From an uncultured Spirochaetales bacterium (GTDB taxonomy: Bacteria > Spirochaetota > Spirochaetia > Sphaerochaetales > Sphaerochaetaceae), in the NCBI GenBank assembly GCA_949282255.1, contig CASDPA010000002.1, positions 1 to 64,000 on the forward strand: a stretch of DNA of 64,000 nt, read 5' to 3'. Made by a program: the position numbers and the translations under genes. Every line of letters begins with the position of its first letter. Within the stretch, counting starts at the first letter, position 1. Below, piece by piece: positions 49,544 to 59,099 of this stretch. The notes under the pieces are model-generated. The model was not told the origin of the DNA, did not search any database, and saw nothing but the letters and a program-made list of their open reading frames with translations.

Positions 49544-50230
49544 ATGGATAACGAACTTATACATTTGGGCATAATAATGGATGGAAACGGAAGATGGGCA
49601 AAAGCAAAAGGCCTGCCCAGGACAGCCGGGCACCTCGAGGGGCTCAAGGCTCTCAAGAAGGTGATCCGTGGAGCCATCGAAGAAGATATAAAATATCTGA
49701 CAGTATACTGTTTTTCAACCGAGAACTGGAAAAGACCGCAGGAAGAGGTCAAATATCTGATGGCGCTCTTTACAAATAAGATTTATGGAGAGATCAGGAC
49801 ATTTAACGACCTCGGGGTTTGTGTGAGGCTTCTCGGTTCCAGGAACGGTCTGCCGGAAAAGGCGCTTGAAGCACTGGACAGAACCGTCGAGGAAACGAAG
49901 AATAATGACAAGATCACCCTTCAGCTTGCCATAAATTACGGCGGTTATGATGAAATAACAAGATCTGTGAATTCTCTTATCAGGGATGGGTACAAAGAGG
50001 TGACGGCCGAGCTTATCAGAAGCAGATTTGACAATCCAGACATTCCTGCGGTGGATTTCATCATAAGAAGTGCCGGAGAACAGAGGCTTTCAAACTTTCT
50101 GCTATTTGATTCCGGCTATTCAGAATTTGGTTTTTATGATAGACTTTGGCCAGATTGGGACGAGGAAATGATCCATACTGTCAAGCAGGATTATTTGAAA
50201 AGGACCCGCAAATTCGGAGGTTTGGTTTGA
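49544..50230 (+). CDS. uppS: Undecaprenyl diphosphate synthase
   Basis: A 228-aa cis-prenyltransferase making the C55 lipid carrier for peptidoglycan and other wall polymers. The signature HLGIIMDGNGRWAKAKGLPR (residues 7-26) holds the catalytic Asp; FSTENWKRP and DFIIRSAGEQRLSNFLL follow. The ribosome binding site is weak. First gene of a tightly overlapping lipid/isoprenoid unit. Confidence 0.97.
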   Translation: MDNELIHLGIIMDGNGRWAKAKGLPRTAGHLEGLKALKKVIRGAIEEDIKYLTVYCFSTENWKRPQEEVKYLMALFTNKIYGEIRTFNDLGVCVRLLGSRNGLPEKALEALDRTVEETKNNDKITLQLAINYGGYDEITRSVNSLIRDGYKEVTAELIRSRFDNPDIPAVDFIIRSAGEQRLSNFLLFDSGYSEFGFYDRLWPDWDEEMIHTVKQDYLKRTRKFGGLV

Positions 50231-51063
50231 CTTCGATAGCAAAAAGGATTTTGACGGCTGTTATCGCCCTTCCCATTCTGTTCTGTCTTGTCGTATTTCT
50301 TCCACAGATGAATCACGCGGCATTGATGGTTGTGATATTGGCGGCTTCCGTATTCGGTACGGTTGAAATGGCCTCCATGGTTTCAAAGAGGATTCCTGTA
50401 AGCAGAATCGCATATGCCGCACCACTGATAACGCTTTGTGAATATGTCTCAAGGTATTTTTATAACTCACAGATATATTCCTTCTACATGTTCACCATTC
50501 TTTTGGCGATAATCCTTTCGCGCGAGGTGTTTTCTAAAGAAGATGACTTTTCAACGAGGATAGCCGAATGCGGAGCGGATGTGCTTGTTTTGGTATATCC
50601 GGGACTTTTGTCGATTTTCATAGTAGACCTATTGTTCCTTGAAGCAAGCTCATCCCACATCCTTCTTTATTTCGCACTCGTTTTCGGCTGCGACACATTT
50701 GCGTATTTTTCAGGCTTGCTTTTCGGAAAGGGCAACCGCGGAATAATAAAAGTCAGTCCAAACAAGAGCATTGCAGGATTTATAGGCGGAGTGCTTGTTC
50801 CAGCTCTGATTGGAGGTTGCGCAGCAATGCTCTTTCCAAGCCACTTCCACTTCTCAATAATGGAAGGCTTTTTCATCGGCGCTCTTGTAAGCATATTCGG
50901 AGAGCTTGGAGATCTTGTGGAATCGACATTTAAAAGAAGTGCCGGAATAAAGGACAGCGGCTTCATTATTCCTGGCAGAGGCGGCATTCTTGATTCCATC
51001 GATTCGCTGCTGTTTGCCGCCCCGATCTTCATACTTTCCCTCAAATTTTTCGACGTAGTATGA
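50227..51063 (+). CDS. cdsA: Phosphatidate cytidylyltransferase
   Basis: A 278-aa membrane enzyme producing CDP-diacylglycerol. The start is TTG 50227: GGAGG lies six bases upstream and the TTGA overlaps the uppS stop; the longer frame from 50146 lies inside uppS. The C-terminal CdsA signature is present (SIFGELGDLVESTFKRSAGIKDSG, split across residues ~225-250, ending in PGRGGILDSIDSL). About eight membrane segments. Confidence 0.95.
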   Translation: MTSIAKRILTAVIALPILFCLVVFLPQMNHAALMVVILAASVFGTVEMASMVSKRIPVSRIAYAAPLITLCEYVSRYFYNSQIYSFYMFTILLAIILSREVFSKEDDFSTRIAECGADVLVLVYPGLLSIFIVDLLFLEASSSHILLYFALVFGCDTFAYFSGLLFGKGNRGIIKVSPNKSIAGFIGGVLVPALIGGCAAMLFPSHFHFSIMEGFFIGALVSIFGELGDLVESTFKRSAGIKDSGFIIPGRGGILDSIDSLLFAAPIFILSLKFFDVV

Positions 51064-52136
51064 GAAGCATATTGATTCTAGGTGCCACCGGTTCGATCGG
51101 CAGCACCTGCATAAAAGCCATAAAAGAAAAAAAACTTGATCTTAAAATAAACGGATTGGTTTCATTTTCGGATCCAAAAACCGCAATGCTTGCAAAAGAT
51201 TTTTCCTGTCCATATCTTTTGATGAATGGGAAAAAGGATGAGGATCTGCATAATTTCATAAATTCCAACAGATCGGATATCGTTTTAAATGCCATAGCAG
51301 GAAGTGCAGGCCTAAAGGCTTCGCTTTCCGTAATCAGCCTCGGAATGGATCTTGCTCTTGCAAATAAAGAAAGCATTGTCCTGGGTGGCTCCTTCCTTTT
51401 TTCCGAGGCGAACAGAAACGGGGTCAAAATCATTCCGGTCGATAGTGAGCATAGCTGCCTGTACAACCTTATAAGAGCCTTTCCTGATACGAATGAATTG
51501 ATCATAACAGCTTCAGGAGGCCCGTTCTACGACAGAAAAGATACAAGCAATGTCACGATAGATGAAGCTCTCAATCATCCAACCTGGAAAATGGGTAAAA
51601 AGATCACAATTGACAGTGCCACTCTTGCAAATAAGGGATTGGAGGTGATCGAGGCCGGATTCCTTTTCGGTTTTCCTGCATCAAAAATAAAGGTCACCGT
51701 CCACCGTCAATCCATCGTACATAGCATTGTTAAGGTTAAAAATGGAGCATTCTATGCCCAGCTTACCCCACCTGATATGACGTTGCCGATCATAAGCGCA
51801 CTGAGTGATGGCAATCTCGATTTGAATGACATCGTCAAACCATTGGATTTCACAAATCTGGATCTTACATTCAGAAGTTGGGATGAAAAGCAGTTCCCCC
51901 TGCTTGCTGCGGCTTATTCCTGTCTTGAGAAGAAGCAAGGCTGGCCAATTGCATTCAACATATCAAACGAGGTCGCGGTGGAAGCATTCCTTTGCGGACG
52001 AATAAGCTACAACCGTATTTCTGAGACGGTATTGAAAGTGCTTGAAAAAAACTGGGAAGCTGACATATGCTGCCTTGAGAACATACAGGATGTCATGAAA
52101 GCATCTGAAGAATATGCCAGAAAGGAAATTTTTTGA
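51060..52136 (+). CDS. dxr: 1-deoxy-D-xylulose 5-phosphate reductoisomerase
   Basis: A 358-aa enzyme, the committed step of the MEP isoprenoid pathway that feeds uppS. NADPH-binding GATGSIGS is at residues 8-15; LANKESIVLGG, PVDSEHSC, ITASGGPF and HPTWKMGKKITIDSATLANK match the family. The ATG overlaps the cdsA stop. Confidence 0.97.
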   Translation: MRSILILGATGSIGSTCIKAIKEKKLDLKINGLVSFSDPKTAMLAKDFSCPYLLMNGKKDEDLHNFINSNRSDIVLNAIAGSAGLKASLSVISLGMDLALANKESIVLGGSFLFSEANRNGVKIIPVDSEHSCLYNLIRAFPDTNELIITASGGPFYDRKDTSNVTIDEALNHPTWKMGKKITIDSATLANKGLEVIEAGFLFGFPASKIKVTVHRQSIVHSIVKVKNGAFYAQLTPPDMTLPIISALSDGNLDLNDIVKPLDFTNLDLTFRSWDEKQFPLLAAAYSCLEKKQGWPIAFNISNEVAVEAFLCGRISYNRISETVLKVLEKNWEADICCLENIQDVMKASEEYARKEIF

Positions 52137-53458
52137 TGCTGATGCATCTTCTCCGCTTCATCCTTGGATTTTTGCTTATAGGCCTTGTCGTATTCATCCA
52201 TGAGCTTGGACATTTCTTTACGGCAAGACTGCTTAAAGTCGATGTTGAGGTTCTTTCTTATGGGATGGGGCCGAAAGTGATTGCAATCTATGGAAAAAAC
52301 ACCGAATTCAGGATAAGTGCCCTACCATTTGGCGGATATTGCCGCATGAAAGGCTCGATAGACCTTTCAAAGGCCCTTAGCGATGATAAAAGGAGCATGG
52401 ATATGTCGGAAGCCGGTTCCTATTTCTCTTGCTCTCCACTGCGCCGGCTTCTGATATATTTTGCAGGTCCCCTAACCAATTTCATTCTCGCCTTTCTGCT
52501 TTTGTCATTTTCTGCAATGCTTCCCGTAGAGCGTATCACAAATGAGGCTTTTATCGCACCAACATATCTTTATGCCGATGTGTTTCCAAATATCAACGTG
52601 GTTCAAAGCCAAATTTTTCCAGGAGACAAGGTTTTATCGGTCGATGGGATTGCAGTCAGTGATTACCAGGATTTCGTATCCAGACTTTCAAAATCATCCT
52701 CAGGCTCAGATCTTGTCATAGCAAGGGATGGGAAAAAAATTATTGTTCATGTCACTCCGGAATATATCGATGGAGGCTACGTATACGGACTTACGCTTTA
52801 CCAGAAGCCTGTCATTTCAAATCCTTCGGATGCACAGCTTGAAGATGGAGATGAAATCATAAAAGTAAATGGGCAGGATGTATCATGCACCCTTGATGTA
52901 TTCAAGATAGATGGAGAAGAATTGATACTCACCATGCAAAGGAATGGAAGAGAGTTCACTTATAAGACAGATGACAGAACATTTCCTTTTGCATGGAAAA
53001 GCGATCTCAAAAGGCTTCCGGATGCATCAGGAATTGCAATATTCTCTTATGGAATCGCCAATGCGTGCAATTACTTCATAACGACACTGAAGACACTTGG
53101 AGCCCTCATATGCTTTAATGTCGATGATGCCAGAATGGTGATAACAGGACCTGTCAAGGCCGCACAGAACATCGGAAACATTTCCATGCTCGCATTCTCT
53201 TACAGTGCAAATGATGGAATCAGGACAATGTTTCATCTGCTTGCAGTAGTATCGATCAGCTTATGCATCGGAAACATACTTCCGATCCCAACATTTGATG
53301 GAGGGCAGATGCTGATCAATACGGCGGAGATCATCAAAAAAGGAAATCTGAAACCAAAAACATACGTTTGCCTACAGATTTTCGGCATGTTTATGGCTGT
53401 GCTTATAATGGTGATGATGTATTCTCTGGATATAAAAGCGTTCTTCTTCAGAGCCTGA
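52136..53458 (+). CDS. rseP: RseP-like site-2 metalloprotease
   Basis: A 440-aa inner-membrane protease. The active-site HELGH lies in VVFIHELGHFFTARLL, a PDZ domain is in the middle (ILPGDKVLSVDGIAV-like), and the second metal motif PIPTFDGGQML is near the C-terminus. Cleaves anti-sigma factors or signal-peptide remnants. TTG 52133 and ATG 52136 are both possible; the ATG overlaps the dxr stop as TGATG. Confidence 0.95.
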   Translation: MLMHLLRFILGFLLIGLVVFIHELGHFFTARLLKVDVEVLSYGMGPKVIAIYGKNTEFRISALPFGGYCRMKGSIDLSKALSDDKRSMDMSEAGSYFSCSPLRRLLIYFAGPLTNFILAFLLLSFSAMLPVERITNEAFIAPTYLYADVFPNINVVQSQIFPGDKVLSVDGIAVSDYQDFVSRLSKSSSGSDLVIARDGKKIIVHVTPEYIDGGYVYGLTLYQKPVISNPSDAQLEDGDEIIKVNGQDVSCTLDVFKIDGEELILTMQRNGREFTYKTDDRTFPFAWKSDLKRLPDASGIAIFSYGIANACNYFITTLKTLGALICFNVDDARMVITGPVKAAQNIGNISMLAFSYSANDGIRTMFHLLAVVSISLCIGNILPIPTFDGGQMLINTAEIIKKGNLKPKTYVCLQIFGMFMAVLIMVMMYSLDIKAFFFRA

Positions 53459-54877
53459 TCAACGGGATTTGCTGACTTCTTTCTTAGGCTCAATAAAGAG
53501 ATTCTTATCCTGTGCAATTTCCTCAAACGATGTGATTTCCCCGATATAGCCAAGATATATTGTGCCGGTCCGGCCATTGCGGTTTTTTGCAATCAAAAGC
53601 TTAGAAGACTGCACCCGGGCTTTTCCTGTACTGTCTTTCTGAAGCTTTGCCCGCTCCTCATCGCTTATGTCGGTAAGATTGGTTCTTCTATGTATGAACA
53701 TAACAACATCCGCGTCCTGCTCGATCGAGCCTGAATCCCTGAGGTTGTTAAGCTGCGGTTCCTGATCCGCGGTATCACGCGAAACCTGGCAGAGGACGAC
53801 AATTGGAATCCTAAGCTCCCTTGCCAGTTGCTTGAGACTCTTGGAGATCCTTCCTACCTGCTCATGCCTGGGAACAGATGGATCCATCCCGCTTTCAATC
53901 AGTCCTATATAGTCAATGAAGATACATTGGATATCCTTCTCCCTGCATAACATCCTCGCCCTGCTCCTAAGATCGCTGAGTTTCATATTCGGCTCATCGA
54001 CAAGATAAAATTCACTCTGGTAAATCCTATCTGCAGCAGCACTTATGTCATCGATATCCTTCTGGCTCATATTACCGCTGAACATCTTGGACAGCTCTAC
54101 CTTGCTAAGGCATGACAAAAGACGCATTATAATCTGGTCGGCAGGCATTTCAAGGGAGAAAAAAGCAATCCTGCTACCTTTTCTGAGCATATTTCTAATA
54201 AGGGAAACGGCAAGTGCGGTCTTACCTACACTCGGACGTGCGGCAATGATGATATAATCGCTTTTCTGAAAACCACCGTTGGTGTAATTATTCAGATAAT
54301 CATATCCGGTATCAAGATTTTCGTTGACATATTCCCCATCCATTTTCAACAGAAGGGTTTTAATCACATTGTTGATGCCCTCGTTGATCTTATAGGCATC
54401 GCTTGTGACAGGATTCGACCGCTGGCTTATCTCTCCAAGCTTCTGCTCCACGTCATCCAAAACGTTATAAATATCCTTGCTTTCCTCGAAAGCATCGACA
54501 GCAATCTCGCTCGAGGTCTCAATCAAGGCTCTTCGGACAGCGCATTCCCTAATGAGGCTTGCATAAAATTCAATGTTTGAATAAATGGAATAAACGTCGG
54601 AAAGCTCTGCAAGATATGCAGCGCCGCCGGCCTTATCCAAAAGATTTTTTTTGGATAAGAAATCGAACAGGCTGACCTGATCTATCTCAACAGTGTTCAT
54701 CAGCTTCATATCCGCTATAGCAGAATAGATGACCCTGTTGGCAGGATGATAAAAATCCTGACTGCTCAAAAGGGGGCTTACCTTGTCGTAAGCCTCCTTA
54801 TGCATCATAAGGGCGCTGAGAACCGATTTTTCGGCCTCATCATTATGTGGAGGAACCCTCGTATTCCCAGTACCCAT
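53459..54877 (-). CDS. dnaB: Replicative DNA helicase
   Basis: A 472-aa hexameric helicase. The N-terminal domain has NDEAEKSVLSALMMHKEAY; the RecA-like core carries AARPSVGKTALAVSLIRN (Walker A), FSLEMPADQI and IFIDYIGLI (Walker B), and ends with LSRRTNL-type QVSRDTADQEPQL and FIHRRTN. Last gene of the rpsF operon. It converges on rseP with no intergenic space or visible terminator. Confidence 0.97.
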   Translation of the reverse strand: MGTGNTRVPPHNDEAEKSVLSALMMHKEAYDKVSPLLSSQDFYHPANRVIYSAIADMKLMNTVEIDQVSLFDFLSKKNLLDKAGGAAYLAELSDVYSIYSNIEFYASLIRECAVRRALIETSSEIAVDAFEESKDIYNVLDDVEQKLGEISQRSNPVTSDAYKINEGINNVIKTLLLKMDGEYVNENLDTGYDYLNNYTNGGFQKSDYIIIAARPSVGKTALAVSLIRNMLRKGSRIAFFSLEMPADQIIMRLLSCLSKVELSKMFSGNMSQKDIDDISAAADRIYQSEFYLVDEPNMKLSDLRSRARMLCREKDIQCIFIDYIGLIESGMDPSVPRHEQVGRISKSLKQLARELRIPIVVLCQVSRDTADQEPQLNNLRDSGSIEQDADVVMFIHRRTNLTDISDEERAKLQKDSTGKARVQSSKLLIAKNRNGRTGTIYLGYIGEITSFEEIAQDKNLFIEPKKEVSKSR

Positions 54878-54882
54878 TATGC

Positions 54883-55491
54883 TTACTCCTCTACCTGTAC
54901 AGTCTCTTCCTCTACGACCGCCGGTTCAGCTTCTGCCTGAGCTGCAGCAGCTGCCTCTTCTGCCGCCTTGGCCTCTGCAGCGGCAGCTTCCGCTTCTGCT
55001 TTAGCCTTTGCCTCAGCCTCGGCCTTTGCTCTTGCTTTCACTTCAGCTTCAGAAATGACAACAAGCTTCACATGGCTTGATTCATTCTCATAGAGGTGGA
55101 TGACAACATGATAGGTGCCTGTCATCTTGATTGCATGTGTCGCAACCTCGATCTTCTTCCTTTCGATCTCGAATCCTGCCTTCTTGAGTTCCTCCTGGAC
55201 CATTACGGAGGTTACGGAACCAAAGAGTTTTCCGGATTCGCCGGCGGAAACAACAATCTCAAGTGTAAGATTGTCAAGCCTTTCCTTGAGGCTTGCAGCC
55301 ATGGCTCTCTTTTCAGCCTTCCTCTTCTCAATGGCCGCCGCACGGGATGCGAACACCGCGGCATTGGTCTTGTTATAGATCACGGCTGCGCCGGTCGGAA
55401 GGAGATAGTTACGGGCATATCCGTCTTTTACTTCCCTTACGTCTCCCTCTTCTCCAAGGTTGACAACGTCCTGAGTAAGAATGATCTTCAT
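54883..55491 (-). CDS. rplI: Large ribosomal subunit protein L9 with Ala/Glu-rich tail
   Basis: A 202-aa protein. The L9 signature GEEGDVREVKDGYARNYLLP opens it, and the second domain ends near residue 148. The remaining ~54 residues are low-complexity Ala/Glu/Lys (AKAEAEAKAKAEAEAAAAEA and on), roughly a third longer than the common 148-150 aa form. Between DUF2232 and dnaB. Confidence 0.95.
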   Translation of the reverse strand: MKIILTQDVVNLGEEGDVREVKDGYARNYLLPTGAAVIYNKTNAAVFASRAAAIEKRKAEKRAMAASLKERLDNLTLEIVVSAGESGKLFGSVTSVMVQEELKKAGFEIERKKIEVATHAIKMTGTYHVVIHLYENESSHVKLVVISEAEVKARAKAEAEAKAKAEAEAAAAEAKAAEEAAAAAQAEAEPAVVEEETVQVEE

Positions 55492-55501
55492 CTTTTCTCT
55501 C

Positions 55502-56461
55502 CTATCTTCTTAGTTCAAAGAAGGTCTCGGCAACCCCCAAAAGGGGCAATCCCAAGACAATTATGAAATTTATCCCCGGAACAAACATGGCCACAGCCAC
55601 CAAAACAAGAAAGAGCGAATAGCTTTTCAGTTTTCTTCCCTTCATCCTGAGTTTATAATACACAACGCTGAATCCTTGTACAGCGTAGGTAATAGAAACA
55701 CATAGTGCCAAGTTGACCAGAGCGATGCCCAGCTGATAAGGCAATGACACAAAGTGCGAGAAGAGGACTCCCGCCCATAAGGCAAGGAAAATCCAGATGG
55801 CATTTCCGTTCAACTCAACGGAAGCAACCTTGTCTTCCCAGTCGCTTTCTCTTGAATGCAACACTGTCTCATAAGTGAAACAGGTTGCACAGACGAAGCA
55901 CATCACCAGAGGAAGCAGTATCGAAAGAACGACCGAAAAAAGCGCAGCATAAAAAAACGCCATGAATTCCTCGCTCATTCCCGTAATACCAAACAACCCT
56001 GAAAGAAGTACTTCAAACACATTCTCGTAATAGGTTCTCACACCATCGAGAAGCGCCTTGTCCTGCTCCAGGTACACAAATAGAAGAATGAAAAAAAACA
56101 CCGCAGGAAGCATTGAGCCTGCAAGGCGGGCTTCCACACGTCTCTCCCTTATAAGGAGCCATACCGCACCAGCCGCTAACAGCGACAAGGGGATGTAAAG
56201 TTCGATAAGTATCAAAGCATCAGCGATTTCCGGCATGTGCTCCGGATAAGGGGAAGACAGTATAGTATAAATAATGACTATAGCCGTCTCCACGACCAAA
56301 GCAACATAGGAAAGCGCCTTCTTATGATACACGCTCACAAGCAGGAGGGGGAAAACAAAAAAAACCTGTCCGAACCCCACATAAAACAATATGAAGGAAA
56401 GGGCCACAGCGACAAGAAAATCAATTGGCCCCTTATACTTATTGTCCGCAATCCCCTGCAT
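55502..56461 (-). CDS. DUF2232-type membrane protein
   Basis: A 319-aa polytopic membrane protein with about eight helices. Proteins of the DUF2232/YybS type sit between rpsR and rplI in several phyla, including the treponemes as I recall. The role is unknown, possibly as a transporter component. A long loop (residues ~115-150, YLEQDKALLDGVRTYYENVF) links two sets of helices. Confidence 0.75.
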   Translation of the reverse strand: MQGIADNKYKGPIDFLVAVALSFILFYVGFGQVFFVFPLLLVSVYHKKALSYVALVVETAIVIIYTILSSPYPEHMPEIADALILIELYIPLSLLAAGAVWLLIRERRVEARLAGSMLPAVFFFILLFVYLEQDKALLDGVRTYYENVFEVLLSGLFGITGMSEEFMAFFYAALFSVVLSILLPLVMCFVCATCFTYETVLHSRESDWEDKVASVELNGNAIWIFLALWAGVLFSHFVSLPYQLGIALVNLALCVSITYAVQGFSVVYYKLRMKGRKLKSYSLFLVLVAVAMFVPGINFIIVLGLPLLGVAETFFELRR

Positions 56462-56482
56462 GAAAAAAGGTCTCCGGGCCTA

Positions 56483-56764
56483 TCACTTCTTCTCGAAAGG
56501 AAGATATGCGAGTACGCGTGCCCTCTTTATTTCCCTGTTGAGAGCTCTCTGATGCTTTGCACAGGTTCCGGTGATTCTTGCAGGAAGAATCTTTCCGCGC
56601 TCTGTGATATATCTTCTGAGCATCTCGGGATTCTTGTAATCTGCAGGAGCGGCACCCTGACAGAATTTGCAGACCTTCTTTTTGAAGCTTGCCTTTCTTA
56701 CGCCCATCTTCCTATCTTTGAGGGCGTTCTTGTCCATTTCGTTGAAATCTTTATCTTCGCGCAT
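56483..56764 (-). CDS. rpsR: Small ribosomal subunit protein S18
   Basis: A 93-aa protein with the S18 core [40 protein letters not shown] and [18 protein letters not shown]. The N-terminal ~25 residues are extra and basic. The operon context (rpsF-ssb-rpsR-rplI) is classical. Confidence 0.97.
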   Translation of the reverse strand: MREDKDFNEMDKNALKDRKMGVRKASFKKKVCKFCQGAAPADYKNPEMLRRYITERGKILPARITGTCAKHQRALNREIKRARVLAYLPFEKK

Positions 56765-56778
56765 TTTTTTCTCCTAAA

Positions 56779-57249
56779 TTAAAATGGGATGTCATCATCC
56801 TGGAAATCTTCAGGACCGGGCTGATATTCCTCACGCATGTTCTGTGCCGTTTTCACCGGTGCAGGTTTTGCGTTTGATCCCTGTCCTTGGAAAATCTTCT
56901 GGCCGTTATTATTGCCTTGGGCGGAAGAAAGGAGTGAAAGGTTGTTAACAAACACCTCTACCCTGCTTCTTGTCTGGCCATCCTGTTCCCAGCGTGACTG
57001 CCTCAACTCACCCTGGATTGATACCTGCCTGCCCTTTTCTAGGTATTGATTGATGTTTCCCGCATTGCGACCGAAATATACACAGTCGAAATAGTTCACC
57101 TCATCATCCCAACTGCCGTCTGCGTTCTTTCTGGAACGATTGACTGCAATGGAAAACCTGAGGATCGCCGTTCCGCCTTGGGTGTATTTTAATTCAGCCT
57201 CCCTTACAAGTCTGCCTACCAAAGCCACAACATTCAAATCGGTTGCCAT
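56779..57249 (-). CDS. ssb: Single-stranded DNA-binding protein
   Basis: A 156-aa OB-fold protein: LNVVALVGRLVREAELKYTQ, ILRFSIAVNRSRKN and GRQVSIQGELRQSRWEQDGQ. It ends in the acidic tip DFQDDDIPF, the partner-binding tail of bacterial SSBs. Between rpsF and rpsR, as usual. Confidence 0.97.
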   Translation of the reverse strand: MATDLNVVALVGRLVREAELKYTQGGTAILRFSIAVNRSRKNADGSWDDEVNYFDCVYFGRNAGNINQYLEKGRQVSIQGELRQSRWEQDGQTRSRVEVFVNNLSLLSSAQGNNNGQKIFQGQGSNAKPAPVKTAQNMREEYQPGPEDFQDDDIPF

Positions 57250-57261
57250 CTGATACCTCCT

Positions 57262-57300
57262 AAAACGGCCGGAAACCTACTTTTAGTTGTTTTCCGGATT
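57262..57300 (-). terminator. Weak hairpin after rpsF
   Basis: On the minus strand CCGGAAAAC and GTTTCCGG pair around a 12-base loop, followed by CCGTTTT. It spans the rpsF stop. It may attenuate transcription into ssb or fix the relative dosage of ribosomal and replication proteins. Confidence 0.45.
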
Positions 57301-57570
57301 GACGAACAGGAACTTCAGTACAAGCGTGCTGAGCTGGAAAGCCCTGCTGAGCTTGACGATCACCTGAGTGTCCGCCTTGATTTCGAAATAGACGTAATGT
57401 CCCCTGTCTTGTTTTGCGATCTGATATGCAAGAGTCTTAACTCCCAGATCTTCCTGCTTGGTGATTTCAACACCAGCTTTTTCAAACTCGCCTGTAACGA
57501 AAGCGAGCCCTTCTTTCATCTTCTCCTCATCAGAAGAGAGAATGACGGTGAACTCATAATCTGCTATCAT
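57283..57570 (-). CDS. rpsF: Small ribosomal subunit protein S6
   Basis: A 95-aa protein from ATG 57570 (the longer frame to 57615 enters the promoter region), with AAGGAGG upstream. YEFTVILSSDEEKM, KTLAYQIAKQDRGHYVYFEI and AFQLSTLVLKFLFV match S6. The leader holds a hairpin ATCCGG/CCGGAT (57606-57625); S6:S18 complexes bind CCG-containing leader hairpins in other bacteria, so feedback is plausible. Confidence 0.96.
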   Translation of the reverse strand: MIADYEFTVILSSDEEKMKEGLAFVTGEFEKAGVEITKQEDLGVKTLAYQIAKQDRGHYVYFEIKADTQVIVKLSRAFQLSTLVLKFLFVNPENN

Positions 57571-57642
57571 GGTTCCTCCTTGTGGTCTTAGATTTTTATC
57601 TTTCGATCCGGACACAAGCCCGGATAAAGAGGCTTTAAGGAT

Positions 57643-57670
57643 ATTATCATTTTTTATGTATTTACGTCAA
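57643..57670 (-). promoter_or_regulatory. Promoter of the rpsF operon
   Basis: Minus-strand TTGACG (57665-57670) and GATAAT (57643-57648) are 16 bp apart; TAATAT two bases further gives an 18-bp alternative. It lies in the gap between mntP and rpsF. Confidence 0.6.
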
Positions 57671-57695
57671 TTTGCATAACGTGCGAAAATGTGTT

Positions 57696-58256
57696 TTAAA
57701 GTCTGATAATTCCAAGATGCTCAAAAAGTATTTTCAAACCTATCAAGATAAGGATGATTCCACCTGCAACTTCCGCTTTGCTCTTGAATTTTGAGCCAAA
57801 TACAGAACCTATTTTAAGACCTGATGCACTTATAAAAAAAGTGCACACTCCGATTGATACGACAGAAAATACGATATCCACATCCAATACTGCAAAAGAA
57901 ATACCTACAGCAAGAGCATCAATGCTTGTAGCCACAGCCAAGGGAAACATCGCCTTTGCTCCATAGCAGGCATCCTCCGGCTCCATCTTGCGGCTTTCGA
58001 CGATCATGCCTGCCCCTATTGCGGCAAGCAGCAGAAATGCAATCCAATGGTCGACCGATTCGATCATGCTTTGGAAATTAAGTCCAAGGAAATAGCCTAT
58101 AAGCGGCATCAAGGCCTGGAAAACACCAAACCAAAGCCCGACGCACAGCATATTGGAAGCCCCGACCTGCTTGGTAGCCAGGCCCTTGCACACCGAAACC
58201 GCAAATGCATCCATACTCAATCCCACTGCGATTAAAAATAGTTCGAACAATCCCAT
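57696..58256 (-). CDS. mntP: Manganese efflux pump MntP
   Basis: A 186-aa protein with six membrane helices. The opening LFLIAVGLSMDAFAVSVCKG and the internally repeated MFPLAVATSIDALAVGISFA hold the conserved Asp residues of the MntP (DUF204) family. It exports Mn2+ when intracellular levels are high. The yybP-ykoY riboswitch directly upstream gives strong independent support. Confidence 0.95.
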   Translation of the reverse strand: MGLFELFLIAVGLSMDAFAVSVCKGLATKQVGASNMLCVGLWFGVFQALMPLIGYFLGLNFQSMIESVDHWIAFLLLAAIGAGMIVESRKMEPEDACYGAKAMFPLAVATSIDALAVGISFAVLDVDIVFSVVSIGVCTFFISASGLKIGSVFGSKFKSKAEVAGGIILILIGLKILFEHLGIIRL

Positions 58257-58287
58257 TTAATCTCCCCCGTTTCCGGCAGCCGGCATA

Positions 58288-58434
58288 AAAAAAATGACGC
58301 AGACCACCTGTGATACAGATAAGTCTCGTCATTTACACCAAGACCAGGAAAATCCAGTCTGTTGACCTTGGAGCACCTATGTGCTGACTACTCCCTTACA
58401 TGGCCATTATTACAACAAACAAAGGAATAATCAA
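58288..58434 (-). promoter_or_regulatory. yybP-ykoY manganese riboswitch with promoter
   Basis: The minus-strand leader contains the family's conserved elements: AAGGGAGTAG at the 5' side, AAGGTCAACAGACTGG in the middle, and GACGAGACTT at the 3' side. The last of these overlaps a terminator stem (AAATGACG/CGTCATTT followed by eight T). Mn2+ binding should favour the anti-terminated form and allow mntP expression. A promoter (TTGATT 58429-58434, 16 bp, TAATAA 58407-58412) precedes it. Confidence 0.92.
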
Positions 58435-58475
58435 GAAGGGGTGAAAATAAAAGCTGGATGGGTTATCATCAGATC

Positions 58476-59099
58476 ATGTTTGATTTCCATGCGCATCACG
58501 GAGATGATGATGAAAACGCATACATAAACATCGTTGAAAAAAGCGAACTTGGACTTGTTGGTGGAAACGGATGGCTTTCAATCGGAACGCTGCCTTGGAT
58601 CGAAAATATCGATGCCGACACAATCTGCGGTCTTCTTGAAGAGCATCCTTTGCTGGGAGTTGGAGAAATCGGTCTTGACAGACGGTTTGAGGACATGGAG
58701 GAGCAGAAAAGGATCTTCTGCTTTCTTTGCAAGGTGGCAAAGGATATGGACAGGGTATTGAGTGTACATTGCGTGGGAAGAACGGAGGAGGCACTTCAGA
58801 TCATCAAAAAAATCGGGGTGGCAAAGGTGATATTCCATGGTTTCAATTCCAGTTACGAGGTTGCAAAAAAGATTGTGCAATCAAACTGTTTCATAAGCCT
58901 CGGCCCTGGATGCATATTCCTACGGGATTATCAAAAAATCACAACCCTTCCCTTTCTTATCGAGAGCGACATGAAAACCGGCATAGAACAGAAAAATGTA
59001 TTGAATTCTCTATATGCCAAACTCAAAGAGGATTCGAAAAGAGATGTGGAAAAAGAGGCAATTGAAATTGGCAGGCTGTTATGGAAAGGCAATTTTTAA
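58476..59099 (+). CDS. TatD-family metal-dependent hydrolase
   Basis: A 207-aa protein from ATG 58476, chosen because TatD proteins begin directly with the metal motif (here MFDFHAHHG); ATG 58458 is also possible and neither has a good ribosome binding site. GVGEIGLDRRF supplies the catalytic Glu and SVHCVGRTEEAL and FHGFNSS the further His residues; LIESDMKT the final Asp. At about 210 residues it is shorter than typical (250-270). Possible DNA or tRNA quality-control nuclease. Confidence 0.8.
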   Translation: MFDFHAHHGDDDENAYINIVEKSELGLVGGNGWLSIGTLPWIENIDADTICGLLEEHPLLGVGEIGLDRRFEDMEEQKRIFCFLCKVAKDMDRVLSVHCVGRTEEALQIIKKIGVAKVIFHGFNSSYEVAKKIVQSNCFISLGPGCIFLRDYQKITTLPFLIESDMKTGIEQKNVLNSLYAKLKEDSKRDVEKEAIEIGRLLWKGNF

